In this document: one piece after another, positions 8,367 through 16,360 of the stretch
Numbering within the stretch: position 1 is the first letter of the stretch
How the letters are laid out: every line of letters begins with the position of its first letter
Origin: Achromobacter aloeverae
GTDB taxonomy: Bacteria > Pseudomonadota > Gammaproteobacteria > Burkholderiales > Burkholderiaceae_B
Direction: 5' to 3'
Assembly (NCBI RefSeq): GCF_004121055.1
Contig: NZ_PYAL01000001.1
Location: forward strand, 186,001 to 250,000
Length of the DNA: 64,000 nt
The notes under the pieces: generated by a model
Told to the model about the DNA's origin: nothing
Database searches by the model: none
The model's input: the letters and a program-made list of their open reading frames with translations, nothing else
Position numbers and translations under genes: made by a program

Positions 8367-8990
8367 ATGATAGATGTCTACGCCTGGCGCACCACCAATG
8401 GTTTGCGCGCCACCATCGCCATGGCCGAATGCGGCCTGCCGCATCGGGTCATTCCAATAGACGTGGGCGCCGGCGCCCATCGGTCGCCCGAATACCTGCG
8501 CGTGAATCCGGCCAGCCAGATCCCCGCCATCGTCGACCCTGACGGCCCCGGCGGCCAGCCGCTCGTGCTGGCGCAGTCCGGCGCCATCGTCCTGTATGCC
8601 TGCCAGAAATCAGGACGCCACATCCCCGCCGACCCCGCCGCCTATTTCCACGCCTTGCAATGGTGCATGCAAGCCGCCAGCGACATCGCCGGCACCAGCG
8701 CTGCCATGAACCAGGTGGAGAACGTGGCGCCGGAAAAAGTGCCCAGCACCATCGACCTGTTCCGCAAGCGCTTCCTGCGTTATTTCGGCATCGCGGAAAA
8801 ACAGTTGCAAGGCCGTGACTACCTGGCCGGCGCGCCCAGCTTCGCCGACTTCATGCTCTACCCCAACTATGCCTTGCGTCGCGACGCCTTGCCGCAAGGC
8901 GATTTCCCGGCCCTGTCGGCCTGGGGCGAGCGCATGGCGGCGCGCCCCGGCGTGCAGGAAGGCATGCGCCTGCATACCCACAAAGGCTGA
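8367..8990 (+). CDS. Glutathione S-transferase-like protein
   Basis: Predicted 207-residue cytoplasmic protein of the glutathione S-transferase fold. The N-terminal thioredoxin-like half starts MIDVYAWRTTNGLRATIAM and has the NPASQIPAI loop with the cis-proline and a later LAQSGAIVLYAC segment. The C-terminal half is helical, with the GRDYLAGAPSFADFMLYP N-capping region near 150-167. It resembles the YghU/nu-class and disulfide-reductase-type GSTs. ATG 8367 has GGAGAA upstream; a longer frame from 8301 is not supported. It lies only 10 bases before the dehydratase gene, suggesting a role in the same pathway (isomerisation or protection), but the reaction is not known. Confidence 0.88.
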   Translation: MIDVYAWRTTNGLRATIAMAECGLPHRVIPIDVGAGAHRSPEYLRVNPASQIPAIVDPDGPGGQPLVLAQSGAIVLYACQKSGRHIPADPAAYFHALQWCMQAASDIAGTSAAMNQVENVAPEKVPSTIDLFRKRFLRYFGIAEKQLQGRDYLAGAPSFADFMLYPNYALRRDALPQGDFPALSAWGERMAARPGVQEGMRLHTHKG

Positions 8991-9000
8991 GGACATCCGC

Positions 9001-10107
9001 ATGAAAATCGACAACGTCACCCTCACGCTGTTCTCCTGGGACGACATCCCGCCGACCAGCTACGCGGCGCATACAGGCAAGTTCGCCGGCACCAGCAAGC
9101 TGGGACTGCTGGCGATCCAGACCGACGACGGCATTACCGGCCACGCCTTTCTTGGGTCGGCCTACTGGCCCGCCGACATGGACGGGGCCAACATCATCAA
9201 GTACCTGAAACCCATCCTCATGGGACAGGACCCGCTGGACCGGGAACGGCTGTTCCACGCCATGTGGCGCCGCGTGCGCACATCCAATGTGCGCACCATC
9301 GGCGCCTGCGACGTCGCGCTGTGGGATATCGCGGGCAAGGCGGCCGGCCTGCCCATACACCGCCTGATCGGCGGCTTCCGCGACAAGATCAAGGCCTATG
9401 CCAGTTCGATGATCCTCGACTCGGCGCAGGAATACGCCGAAGAGGCCCTGCTGTACCAGTCGCGCAACTGGGCCGCGTACAAGATCCATCCGCCCCATCC
9501 CTGGCAGGAAGATATCCGCGTGTGCCAGGCCGTGCGCCGCGCGGTGGGCGACGACTACCTGCTGATGCTGGACGCCGCCTGGGCCTACCAGTATCCGGAA
9601 GCCGTGCGCGTGGGACGCGCCATCGAGGAACTCGATTACTACTGGTACGAAGATCCCTTGCAGGATTCCGACCTGTACAACTACGTGAAGCTGAAGCAGC
9701 AGCTGCGCATTCCCATCATGGCCACGGAGGCGCCGGCCGCCGGCCTGGATTCCTATGTGCCGTGGATCCAGCAGAGCGCCACCGACTTCCTGCGCGGCGA
9801 CGTGCCGAACAAGGGAGGCATTACCAATATGCTGAAGGCGGCGCACCTGGCCGAGGCCTTTCGCATGAACTACGAAATCCATCATGGCGGCAATTCGCTG
9901 AACAACCTCGCCCAGCTGCATGTCGCGATGGCCTTGAAGAACACGGAGTACTTCGAGGTGCTGTTGCCCGGCGGCGCGCAGAAGTACGGCATGGCGGAGG
10001 ATATCGAGCCCGATGCCGACGGCTATGTCCATGCGCCGCAAGCGCCGGGACTGGGCGCCAGCATCGATTTCGAGCTCATCGAACGCAAGCGCATCGCGGT
10101 GCTCTAG
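9001..10107 (+). CDS. Enolase-superfamily dehydratase (mandelate racemase type)
   Basis: Predicted 368-residue enolase-superfamily enzyme that abstracts a proton next to a carboxylate, likely a sugar-acid dehydratase or racemase. The N-terminal capping domain is followed by a barrel with the expected metal ligands: D191 (LMLDAAW), E217 (YEDP) and E243 (ATEAP). Acid/base residues fit the mandelate racemase subgroup: K161-I-H163 on strand two and a HHGG at 294-297 paired with an aspartate near 267. The KIH variant departs from the usual KxK. Start ATG 9001 is just 10 bases after the GST gene. With the Bug receptor upstream and a FadR-type regulator, this looks like an uptake-and-catabolism unit for one hydroxyacid. 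Confidence 0.92.
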   Translation: MKIDNVTLTLFSWDDIPPTSYAAHTGKFAGTSKLGLLAIQTDDGITGHAFLGSAYWPADMDGANIIKYLKPILMGQDPLDRERLFHAMWRRVRTSNVRTIGACDVALWDIAGKAAGLPIHRLIGGFRDKIKAYASSMILDSAQEYAEEALLYQSRNWAAYKIHPPHPWQEDIRVCQAVRRAVGDDYLLMLDAAWAYQYPEAVRVGRAIEELDYYWYEDPLQDSDLYNYVKLKQQLRIPIMATEAPAAGLDSYVPWIQQSATDFLRGDVPNKGGITNMLKAAHLAEAFRMNYEIHHGGNSLNNLAQLHVAMALKNTEYFEVLLPGGAQKYGMAEDIEPDADGYVHAPQAPGLGASIDFELIERKRIAVL

Positions 10108-10162
10108 GCGAAGTCGCGTTCCGGACCGCGCCTTCGCTAACGCGGGAACCCGCCTCTTCGAA

Positions 10163-10189
10163 GCCACGAGCCGCGCGGCGGCTCGTGGC
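10163..10189. terminator. 12-bp perfect hairpin between convergent genes
   Basis: GCCACGAGCCGC and GCGGCTCGTGGC form a perfect 12-bp stem with a 3-base loop, between the stops of the plus-strand dehydratase and the minus-strand Bug gene. Neither side has a good T-tract, so I call it a likely bidirectional barrier or terminator with moderate confidence. Confidence 0.55.
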
Positions 10190-10206
10190 GTGGCAGTTGC
10201 CTCCCG

Positions 10207-11235
10207 CTATTGCAAGGCCGCCATCCCGCTGGCCTTGACCGCCTTGCCCCACTTGGCGGTTTCTTCCTGCATGAACGTGGCGAAGTCCTGGGGCGTGCTG
10301 TTGACCACTTCACCGCCCAGGTCCTCGATGCGACGCTGCATGTCGGGCGTGGCGACGATGGCCGAGACGTCCTTGTAAATACGTTGCTGCAGTTCGGGCT
10401 TCATCGACGCCGGCGCCAGCAGGCCGAACCAGGTGGCCGCCTCGAAGCCCGGCATGCCGGCCTCCGCGAAGGTCGGCACATCGGCAAGGGCCTGGACGCG
10501 CTTGCCGTTGGCCACCGCCAGCGCGCGCAGCTTGCCGGAATGGATCAGCGGCAAGGCCGACGTAATGGTCGCCAGCATCATCTGCACCTGCCCGCCCACC
10601 AGGTCCGTGAAGGCGGGCGCGTCGCCGCGATAAGGCACGTGGGTGATGGCCGAGTGGGTGGCGATCTTGAACAGCTCCCCGCTGAGATGCTGCGCCGTGC
10701 CGTTGCCCGGCGACGCGAAGTTGACGCTGGCGCCGTCCTTTTGCAGGTAGGCCAGGAACTCCGGCAGCGTCTTGGCTGGCACCGACGGATTGACCACCAG
10801 CACCAAGGGCACCTTGGTCACCAGCGTGATCGGCGCGAAATCCTTGACCGGATCGTAGTTGAGCTTGTTGTAGATATGGCCGCTGATGGTGTGCGCCGAC
10901 GTCGTCATGAACAGCGTATAGCCGTCGCCCGCGGCGCGCGCCACGGTGCCCGCGCCTATGGTGGTGCCCGCGCCCGCGCGGTTCTCCACGATCACCGACT
11001 GCTTCCACGCGCCCGTCAGCTTCTCCGCGATGGCGCGCGCCACCACATCGGTGGCGCCGCCCGCCGGATACGGCACGATCATGGTGACCGGCTTGGACGG
11101 ATAGGTATCGGCGTGGGCCGGCGCCAGCGGCATCAATGACGCCCCCAACAAGGTGAACGTGGCCGCCAGCAGGCCACGGCGCGAGGTGGTCGACGGCGCG
11201 CGCGCCGTCACGATGTGCCCATGATTCTGTTTCAT
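10207..11235 (-). CDS. Bug/TctC-family periplasmic solute receptor (2)
   Basis: Predicted 342-residue receptor. The N-terminus has a twin-arginine-like TSRRGLLAA motif before the hydrophobic core and a cleavage site at AHA, so Tat export is possible. Mature landmarks are MIVPYPAGGATD, VENRAGAGTTIGAG, THVPYRGDAPAF and LRALAVANGKR. ATG 11235 has an AGGAGA site; the longer frame from 11301 would run through the operator-like repeat. It is divergent from the aldehyde dehydrogenase / 3-hydroxyisobutyrate-type dehydrogenase / IclR operon and shares the 11281-11301 repeat with it. That makes it the likely uptake receptor for a compound broken down through a semialdehyde. Confidence 0.92.
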   Translation of the reverse strand: MKQNHGHIVTARAPSTTSRRGLLAATFTLLGASLMPLAPAHADTYPSKPVTMIVPYPAGGATDVVARAIAEKLTGAWKQSVIVENRAGAGTTIGAGTVARAAGDGYTLFMTTSAHTISGHIYNKLNYDPVKDFAPITLVTKVPLVLVVNPSVPAKTLPEFLAYLQKDGASVNFASPGNGTAQHLSGELFKIATHSAITHVPYRGDAPAFTDLVGGQVQMMLATITSALPLIHSGKLRALAVANGKRVQALADVPTFAEAGMPGFEAATWFGLLAPASMKPELQQRIYKDVSAIVATPDMQRRIEDLGGEVVNSTPQDFATFMQEETAKWGKAVKASGMAALQ

Positions 11236-11280
11236 CGAGAGGTCTCCTCTTGTTTTCGACGAAGGGTTTGTATATTCTTG

Positions 11281-11301
11281 ATGTTCTGTAGCACAGAACA
11301 T
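11281..11301. promoter_or_regulatory. Candidate IclR-type operator, perfect 9+3+9 repeat
   Basis: ATGTTCTGT and ACAGAACAT are perfect arms around AGC. The site is in the divergent promoter region between Bug gene 2 and the aldehyde dehydrogenase gene, 46 bases from the Bug start and 88 bases from the dehydrogenase start. The IclR-family regulator encoded at the end of the plus-strand operon is the obvious candidate to bind here. Confidence 0.6.
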
Positions 11302-11388
11302 GCATTCTATTTTATAGTGTTTTCGTTTTTAGCGCGCTGTTTGTCGCACGCGCCGATCCGGAACATCCCTCCACTGGAAGAGACACCC

Positions 11389-12840
11389 ATGTCGCAGACA
11401 TCCTCCCAAGCAAAGTCCTTGCTGATCGACGGGCGTTGGACGCCCGCCGCGCAAACCTTCGCCTCCGTCAATCCCGCCACCGGCGCCGCCAACTTCGAGG
11501 TGGGCGCGGCCGACGCCGCGCAGGTGGATGCCGCCGTGGACAGCGCCTGGCGCGCGGTGCGCCAGAAGGCGTGGCGCGACATGCTGCCGCACCAGCGTGC
11601 CGCCTTGCTGCGCCGCATGGCCGACGGCATCGACGCCAATGCCGACCTGCTGGCACGCCTGCAGATGATCGAGAACGGCAAGGTCTGGAACGAATGCAAG
11701 GCCCAGGTGGCCAGCGCCGCCGCCACCTTCCGCTACTACGCGGGCGTCTGCGAAACCGTGACCAGCGAAGTCACGCCGCCGCGCGGCAACTACCTGTCGC
11801 TTACGCAATACGAACCCTATGGCGTCATCGTCGCCATCACGCCCTGGAATTCGCCCTTGACCATGGAGGCGCAGAAGATCGCGCCGGCGCTGGCCGCCGG
11901 CAACGCGGTCATCCTCAAGCCTTCCGAAGTGACGTCGTCCCCCGCGCTGGAGCTGGGCCGCATCGCGCTGGAAGCCGGGCTGCCGCCGGGCATCCTGAAC
12001 GTGGTCACCGGCCTGGGCAGCGGCGCCGGCAAGCTGCTGGTCGAACATCCGGGCGTGCGCATGGTGTCCTTCACCGGCGGCACCGCCAGCGGCCGCGCCA
12101 TTGCCCGCGTGGCGGCCGACAAGCTGATGCCGGTCGCGCTGGAGTTGGGCGGAAAGTCGCCGCACATCGTCTGCGCCGACGCCGATCTCGATGCGGCGGT
12201 CGAAGGCGTGATCGGCGGCATCTTCGAAGGCAGTGGCCAATCCTGCGTGGCGGGCTCGCGCCTTTACGTGCAGCGTTCGGTACAACAGGTCTTCCTGGAG
12301 AAGTTGCTGGCGCGCACGCGCGCCATACGGGTCGACCAGCCCGACGCGCAAGGCGCCGGCATGGGCCCCATCGCGTCCTTCGCCCATCGCGAGAAAATCG
12401 AATCCATGGTCGCCAGCGCCTTGAAGGACGGCGGCGAAATCCTGGTCGGCGGCAAGCGGCCGGACGAGGACCACCTGGCGCAGGGCGCGTTCTACCTGCC
12501 CACCGTAATCGGCGGCCTGAAGTCCGACGCCTACGTGGTGCGCGAGGAGATCTTCGGGCCCGTGCTGTGCGCCCTGCCCTTCGACGACGAGGACGACCTG
12601 ATCGCGCAGGCCAACGACAGCGTCTACGGCCTGGCCTCGGGCATCTGGACCGCGGACTACCGCCGCGCGTGGCGGGTGGCGCGCCAACTGGAAGCGGGCA
12701 GCGTGTGGGTCAACACCTACAAGCAGCTTTCCATCTCCACGCCCTTCGGCGGCTTCAAGCAAAGCGGCATCGGGCGGGAGAAAGGCATCAGCGGCTTGCG
12801 CCTGTACCAGCAATCCAAGGGCATCTATTTCGCCATGTAG
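11389..12840 (+). CDS. NAD(P)-dependent aldehyde dehydrogenase (1)
   Basis: Predicted 483-residue cytoplasmic aldehyde dehydrogenase oxidising an aldehyde to a carboxylate. Catalytic residues are in place: the base E252 in LELGGKSP, the nucleophile C286 in GQSCVAGSR and the nucleotide-binding FTGGTASG near 228-235. ITPWNSP and KPSE complete the family pattern, and length is normal. ATG 11389 has GGAAGAG upstream; the frame extends further 5' through the divergent promoter and was trimmed. It heads a plus-strand unit with a 3-hydroxyacid dehydrogenase and an IclR regulator, which together suggest oxidation of a hydroxyacid to a semialdehyde and on to an acid. The exact aldehyde is unknown. Confidence 0.94.
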   Translation: MSQTSSQAKSLLIDGRWTPAAQTFASVNPATGAANFEVGAADAAQVDAAVDSAWRAVRQKAWRDMLPHQRAALLRRMADGIDANADLLARLQMIENGKVWNECKAQVASAAATFRYYAGVCETVTSEVTPPRGNYLSLTQYEPYGVIVAITPWNSPLTMEAQKIAPALAAGNAVILKPSEVTSSPALELGRIALEAGLPPGILNVVTGLGSGAGKLLVEHPGVRMVSFTGGTASGRAIARVAADKLMPVALELGGKSPHIVCADADLDAAVEGVIGGIFEGSGQSCVAGSRLYVQRSVQQVFLEKLLARTRAIRVDQPDAQGAGMGPIASFAHREKIESMVASALKDGGEILVGGKRPDEDHLAQGAFYLPTVIGGLKSDAYVVREEIFGPVLCALPFDDEDDLIAQANDSVYGLASGIWTADYRRAWRVARQLEAGSVWVNTYKQLSISTPFGGFKQSGIGREKGISGLRLYQQSKGIYFAM

Positions 12841-12904
12841 GGCGCGGCGCGGCGTCCTGCCGCGGCACATGGACACGTCCGTTGCCGCGCGGCGCCGCCC
12901 CGCT

Positions 12905-12944
12905 CGATACATCGATACATCGATACATCGATACATCAATACCT
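12905..12944. repeat. 8-bp tandem repeat, 4 perfect units plus 1 degenerate
   Basis: CGATACAT is repeated four times without error (12905-12936), followed by a diverged CAATACCT. It lies between the aldehyde dehydrogenase stop at 12840 and the next start at 12993. The unit is not a multiple of three and the region is non-coding. It may vary in copy number between strains. Confidence 0.85.
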
Positions 12945-12992
12945 GAACACATCCGCACTTCAACAGTTCCACCTCAATACCGGAGACCACCT

Positions 12993-13916
12993 ATGAGTCG
13001 TTTTACCCGCGTCGGCTTCATCGGGCTGGGCGTGATGGGCGAGCCCATCTGCCGCAACCTGGCGCAAAAATGCGGCCTGCCCGTGCTGGGTTGCGATATG
13101 AACCCGGAGCCGCTGGCCCGCCTGGCGCCGCATGGCGTGCAGGCCGCCGACGTCGCGACGCTGGCTCGCGAGTGCGACGTCATCTTCCTGTCGCTGCCGT
13201 CCGGCGAGATCGTCGAAAAGCTGGCGCGCGGCGACCAGGGCCTGCTCGCCACCTGCCGTCCGGGCCAGGTCATCGTCGACACCAGCACCTCGCCGGTGGA
13301 CACCACCCGCAAGCTGTCGGCCGAGTTCGCCGAGCGCCAGGTCACCTTCATCGATGCGCCCGTGGCGCGTACGCGCGCCGCCGCCGAAGCCGGCACCCTG
13401 TCGGTCATGGTGGGCGCGACCCCCGAGGTCTTCGAAGAGGTCCGGCCGCTGATCGCGACCTTCGCCAATGAAATCACCCTGTGCGGCGGCGTCGGCAGCG
13501 GCCAGGTCGTCAAGATCCTCAACAACATGGTGCTGTTCGAAACCGTCACCGCGCTTGCCGAAGCGCGCGGCATCGCGCGCCGTTCGGGCGTCGATCCCAA
13601 GGTGATACTCGAAACGTTCACGCTCGGTTCGGCGGACAGTTTCGCGTTGCGCAACCATGGCTTAAAGGCTATTCTGCCGGGTGAATTTCCCGAGAAAGCG
13701 TTCCCGGTGAGCTACGCGCGCAAGGACTTGAACTACGCGCTGCGGCTGGCCGAACAGACCGGCATCCCGGCGCACGGTGCCCGCAACGTGGACCTATGGT
13801 TCGAAGCGGCCCTGGCGCGCGGCCTGGGCGACCGGTACTGGCCCGTCATCAGCCGCGTGATCGATGACGAGGATGGCGGCGCCCCCGTGAACGCCGCCTC
13901 GGGCCACCAGCCCTGA
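12993..13916 (+). CDS. 3-hydroxyisobutyrate dehydrogenase-family enzyme
   Basis: Predicted 307-residue NAD(P)-dependent beta-hydroxyacid dehydrogenase, converting a 3-hydroxyacid to its semialdehyde (hydroxyisobutyrate, tartronate semialdehyde or similar). The Rossmann motif GLGVMG is at 11-16. The DTSTSPVDT segment near 96-104 and DAPVARTRAAAEAGTL near 121-136 form the substrate site; here R and T replace the more common SGG, so the substrate may differ. The catalytic lysine is K174 in GSGQVVKILNN. ATG 12993 has CGGAG upstream. It sits downstream of an aldehyde dehydrogenase, a usual partner that oxidises the semialdehyde product. Confidence 0.92.
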   Translation: MSRFTRVGFIGLGVMGEPICRNLAQKCGLPVLGCDMNPEPLARLAPHGVQAADVATLARECDVIFLSLPSGEIVEKLARGDQGLLATCRPGQVIVDTSTSPVDTTRKLSAEFAERQVTFIDAPVARTRAAAEAGTLSVMVGATPEVFEEVRPLIATFANEITLCGGVGSGQVVKILNNMVLFETVTALAEARGIARRSGVDPKVILETFTLGSADSFALRNHGLKAILPGEFPEKAFPVSYARKDLNYALRLAEQTGIPAHGARNVDLWFEAALARGLGDRYWPVISRVIDDEDGGAPVNAASGHQP

Positions 13917-13933
13917 CATCGCCCATCCGCCCC

Positions 13934-14641
13934 ATGAGCCGTACCGCACCCCAGGAGAACGCCGATGGCGTCGCCGCCGTCGAGCGTGCCCTGTCCATCG
14001 TCGATGCCATCGCCCAACGCACCGAACCCATCAGTCTCGCCGACCTGTCGCGCGCGACCGGGTTCTATAAAAGCACCCTGCTGCGGCTGATCGCGTCACT
14101 GGAAAAAGCCAACCTGGTGGTGCGGCGCACGGATGGGCGTTATGCGTTGGGACTCTATGCCCACCAACTGGGACGCGCCTACGAAGCCACCTACCGCCTG
14201 GCCGAGACCGTGCAGCCCCTGCTGCAGGGTCTCGTCGACCAGGGCACGGAAAGCGCGTCCTTCCATGCGTATCACGACCCGCAGTCGCGCATCTGCCTGC
14301 TGCGCGTCGATTCCCATCATCCGACGCTGGACCGCATCCGGCCAGGCGACCTGCTGCCGCTGAACCGGGGCGCCGCGGGCAAGCTGATCACCGCGTATTT
14401 CGTCCGCGGCGAGAGCGCGGAAACCGCCGGCCTGCTGCTCACCTCCATGGGCGAACGCGATCCCAGCTGCGCGGCCGTCGCCAGTCCGGTATTCGGCCCG
14501 GACGATGAAATCCGCGGTGTCATCTCCCTGTCGGGCCCGAAGGAACGCTATACGCCGGCCTCGATCAAGAAGATGTCCAAGCTGCTGCTCGAAAGCGCGG
14601 CACGCGCCACCCAGGCCCTGGGCGGACGCTGGCCGGGCTGA
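13934..14641 (+). CDS. IclR-family transcriptional regulator
   Basis: Predicted 235-residue IclR-type regulator. The N-terminal winged helix region runs AAVERALSIVDAIAQ, SLADLSRATGFYKSTLLRLIASLEK and ALGLYAHQLG. The C-terminal effector domain has the expected SASFHAYHD and a late GVISLSGP strand, but is shorter and lacks some of the usual conserved cysteine/glycine region, so its ligand pocket may be unusual. It begins 17 bases after the hydroxyacid dehydrogenase stop with no obvious ribosome binding site, so translation is probably coupled. It likely controls its own operon and the divergent Bug gene through the 11281-11301 repeat. Confidence 0.9.
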   Translation: MSRTAPQENADGVAAVERALSIVDAIAQRTEPISLADLSRATGFYKSTLLRLIASLEKANLVVRRTDGRYALGLYAHQLGRAYEATYRLAETVQPLLQGLVDQGTESASFHAYHDPQSRICLLRVDSHHPTLDRIRPGDLLPLNRGAAGKLITAYFVRGESAETAGLLLTSMGERDPSCAAVASPVFGPDDEIRGVISLSGPKERYTPASIKKMSKLLLESAARATQALGGRWPG

Positions 14642-14989
14642 AGACCTCGTCCTGCGGTCAGACGCACGCCGCCTCCCCTCCGCCTGGCCGCCAGTTCGCG
14701 GCCACCGGCGCCCGCCCCTACGCCCCCGCCTCCCATATATCCCGCTCCGGGATGGCCTGACGCGCCGCGTTGCGACGGCGTCCCCTGTCGGCCGGACGCC
14801 GCATATTGCGTCGCACAATAAGTGTTACGAGACTATCGTTCTTATAACCTGTATAGTCATTCCAAAATTTATATACCGCATATCCAATATTTAGGACGTG
14901 CGGCAAACACGAGACGACCCATCCCCAATGGCCGGACGCGATACGCGACCGGTACATCCCAGCCTGCCGTCCCCCCACGGCCTATCGAC
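14642..14989. other. Intergenic region with probable MFS promoter
   Basis: This 348-base gap has no supported gene. The right half (about 14810-14905) is markedly AT-rich and probably contains the MFS promoter. An inverted repeat GACTAT/ATAGTC with a 16-base gap lies at 14831-14858, a possible regulator site. An open frame covers part of this stretch upstream of the MFS start, but its translation looks like random sequence. Confidence 0.45.
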
Positions 14990-16216
14990 ATGCAGCAGCT
15001 ATCCGCCTTGCGTCCCGCCCTCCCGATACTCCTGGGGGCGGCGGTTATGCTCAGCCTTTCCATGGGCATGCGCCAGAGCCTGGGTATATTCGTGCCACCG
15101 CTGACGCACGATCTCGGCATCTCCGTCAGCGACTTCACCATCGCCATTTCCGTACAGAATCTTGCCTGGGGCATGCTGCAACCCATCGCCGGCGCCCTGG
15201 TGCCGCGCGTCGGCTTCCGGCCGCTGCTGCTTACCGGCTCCCTGCTGTTCCTGCTGGGACTGGTGCTGATGGCCTGCGCGCATGGCTTGCCGCTGGTCAT
15301 CCTGGGCGCCGGCGTGTGCATCGGCGCCGCCCTGGCCGCGACGGGCAGCAGCATGGCAATGGCTGTCTCCGTGCGTCCCGTGTCGGTGGCGCAGCGCAGC
15401 CTGGTGCTGGGCCTGGTGTCGTCCTTCGGATCGCTGGGCGCCATGATCGCGGCGCCGCTGGGCCAGCAGATCATGCAGCACTGGCACTGGCGTATCGGCA
15501 CGCTGTCCTTCGTCGTGCTGGCCGTTGTCATGGTGCCGGCCGCGTGGTTCGCCGGCCGTGTCGATCGGCTGCCGCGTCCCGCGGCGCCGCGCGCGTCCAA
15601 CGGCCTGGAACTGACGGCGCGGCAGGTACTGGGCAAGGCCTTGCGCAACGGACCTTTCGTGATCATGGCATTGGCGTACTTCGTGTGCGGCATGCAGTTG
15701 GTCTTCCTGACGACGCACCTGCCCACCTATCTCGATATCTGCGGTATGGATCCCATGCTATCGGCCAAGGCGCTGGCCATGATAGGCGGGTTCAACGCCC
15801 TGGGCAGCCTGTTCTTCGGCTGGGCCGGCGGCCGCTGGAACAAGCAGGCCCTGCTGGGAATAATCTATATCCTGCGTTCCGGGACGCTGATCTGGTACTT
15901 CCATCACCTGCCTACCCCCGAGACCACCCTGGTCTTCGCGGCCATCATGGGTTTCCTGTGGCTGGGCGTGGTGCCGCTGGTCTCGGGCTGGATCGCGGAA
16001 ACCTTCGGCTTGCGCTGGCAGGCCATGCTGATCGGGGTGGCGTTCTGCAGCCACCAGCTGGGCAGCTTCATGGGCGCGATGGGCGGCGGTTATGTCTACG
16101 ACATGCTGCACAACTACGACCTGGCCTGGCAGATAGGCGCCAGCATCGGCCTGGCCGCCGGCCTGGTGCAGCTCGGCACCGTGGCCTTGTGGCCGCGCCC
16201 GCGCGTGCCGGCCTGA
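14990..16216 (+). CDS. MFS transporter, oxalate/formate-antiporter-like
   Basis: Predicted 408-residue inner-membrane transporter of the major facilitator superfamily, with about 12 hydrophobic segments in two halves of six. The first segment carries SMGMRQSLGIFVPPL, the loop between segments two and three has PRVGFRPLLLTG, and a cytoplasmic linker (AGRVDRLPRPAAPRASNG) separates the halves. The pattern resembles monocarboxylate/oxalate-type MFS carriers. Start ATG 14990 follows no strong ribosome binding site; the frame is open further upstream, but that part looks non-coding. It converges on a LysR-CoA-transferase operon and is followed at once by an 11-bp tandem array. The substrate is probably a small organic acid. 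Confidence 0.9.
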   Translation: MQQLSALRPALPILLGAAVMLSLSMGMRQSLGIFVPPLTHDLGISVSDFTIAISVQNLAWGMLQPIAGALVPRVGFRPLLLTGSLLFLLGLVLMACAHGLPLVILGAGVCIGAALAATGSSMAMAVSVRPVSVAQRSLVLGLVSSFGSLGAMIAAPLGQQIMQHWHWRIGTLSFVVLAVVMVPAAWFAGRVDRLPRPAAPRASNGLELTARQVLGKALRNGPFVIMALAYFVCGMQLVFLTTHLPTYLDICGMDPMLSAKALAMIGGFNALGSLFFGWAGGRWNKQALLGIIYILRSGTLIWYFHHLPTPETTLVFAAIMGFLWLGVVPLVSGWIAETFGLRWQAMLIGVAFCSHQLGSFMGAMGGGYVYDMLHNYDLAWQIGASIGLAAGLVQLGTVALWPRPRVPA

Positions 16217-16217
16217 T

Positions 16218-16360
16218 CAGCGGGCGAGCAGCGGGCGAGCAGCCGACGAGCAGCGGGAAATCGACGGTCGAGCGACAGTCAATCGACGATCAATCGACGA
16301 TCAATCGACGATCAATCGACGATCAATCGACGATCAATTGGCTGTCAATCGGCGGTCATC
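16218..16360. repeat. 11-bp tandem repeat array, 13 units
   Basis: Thirteen consecutive 11-bp units cover 143 bases, starting one base after the MFS stop. The core is five perfect copies of CGACGATCAAT (16284-16338). The left units drift through CGACAGTCAAT and CGACGGTCGAG to CAGCGGGCGAG, and the right units are TGGCTGTCAAT and CGGCGGTCATC. The last two right-hand units contain the stop codon and final codons of the minus-strand LysR gene, so array growth could change that C-terminus. Confidence 0.9.

Noticed and set aside
11436-12992. The plus-strand frame that is open from 11436 to 13916, read as one 826-residue protein
   Set aside because: Only the part from ATG 12993 matches a family. 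The upstream part is the shifted frame of the aldehyde dehydrogenase gene and crosses the 8-bp repeat.
16218-16360. A CRISPR array
   Set aside because: Units are 11 bp, directly adjacent and without spacers; no cas genes are nearby.
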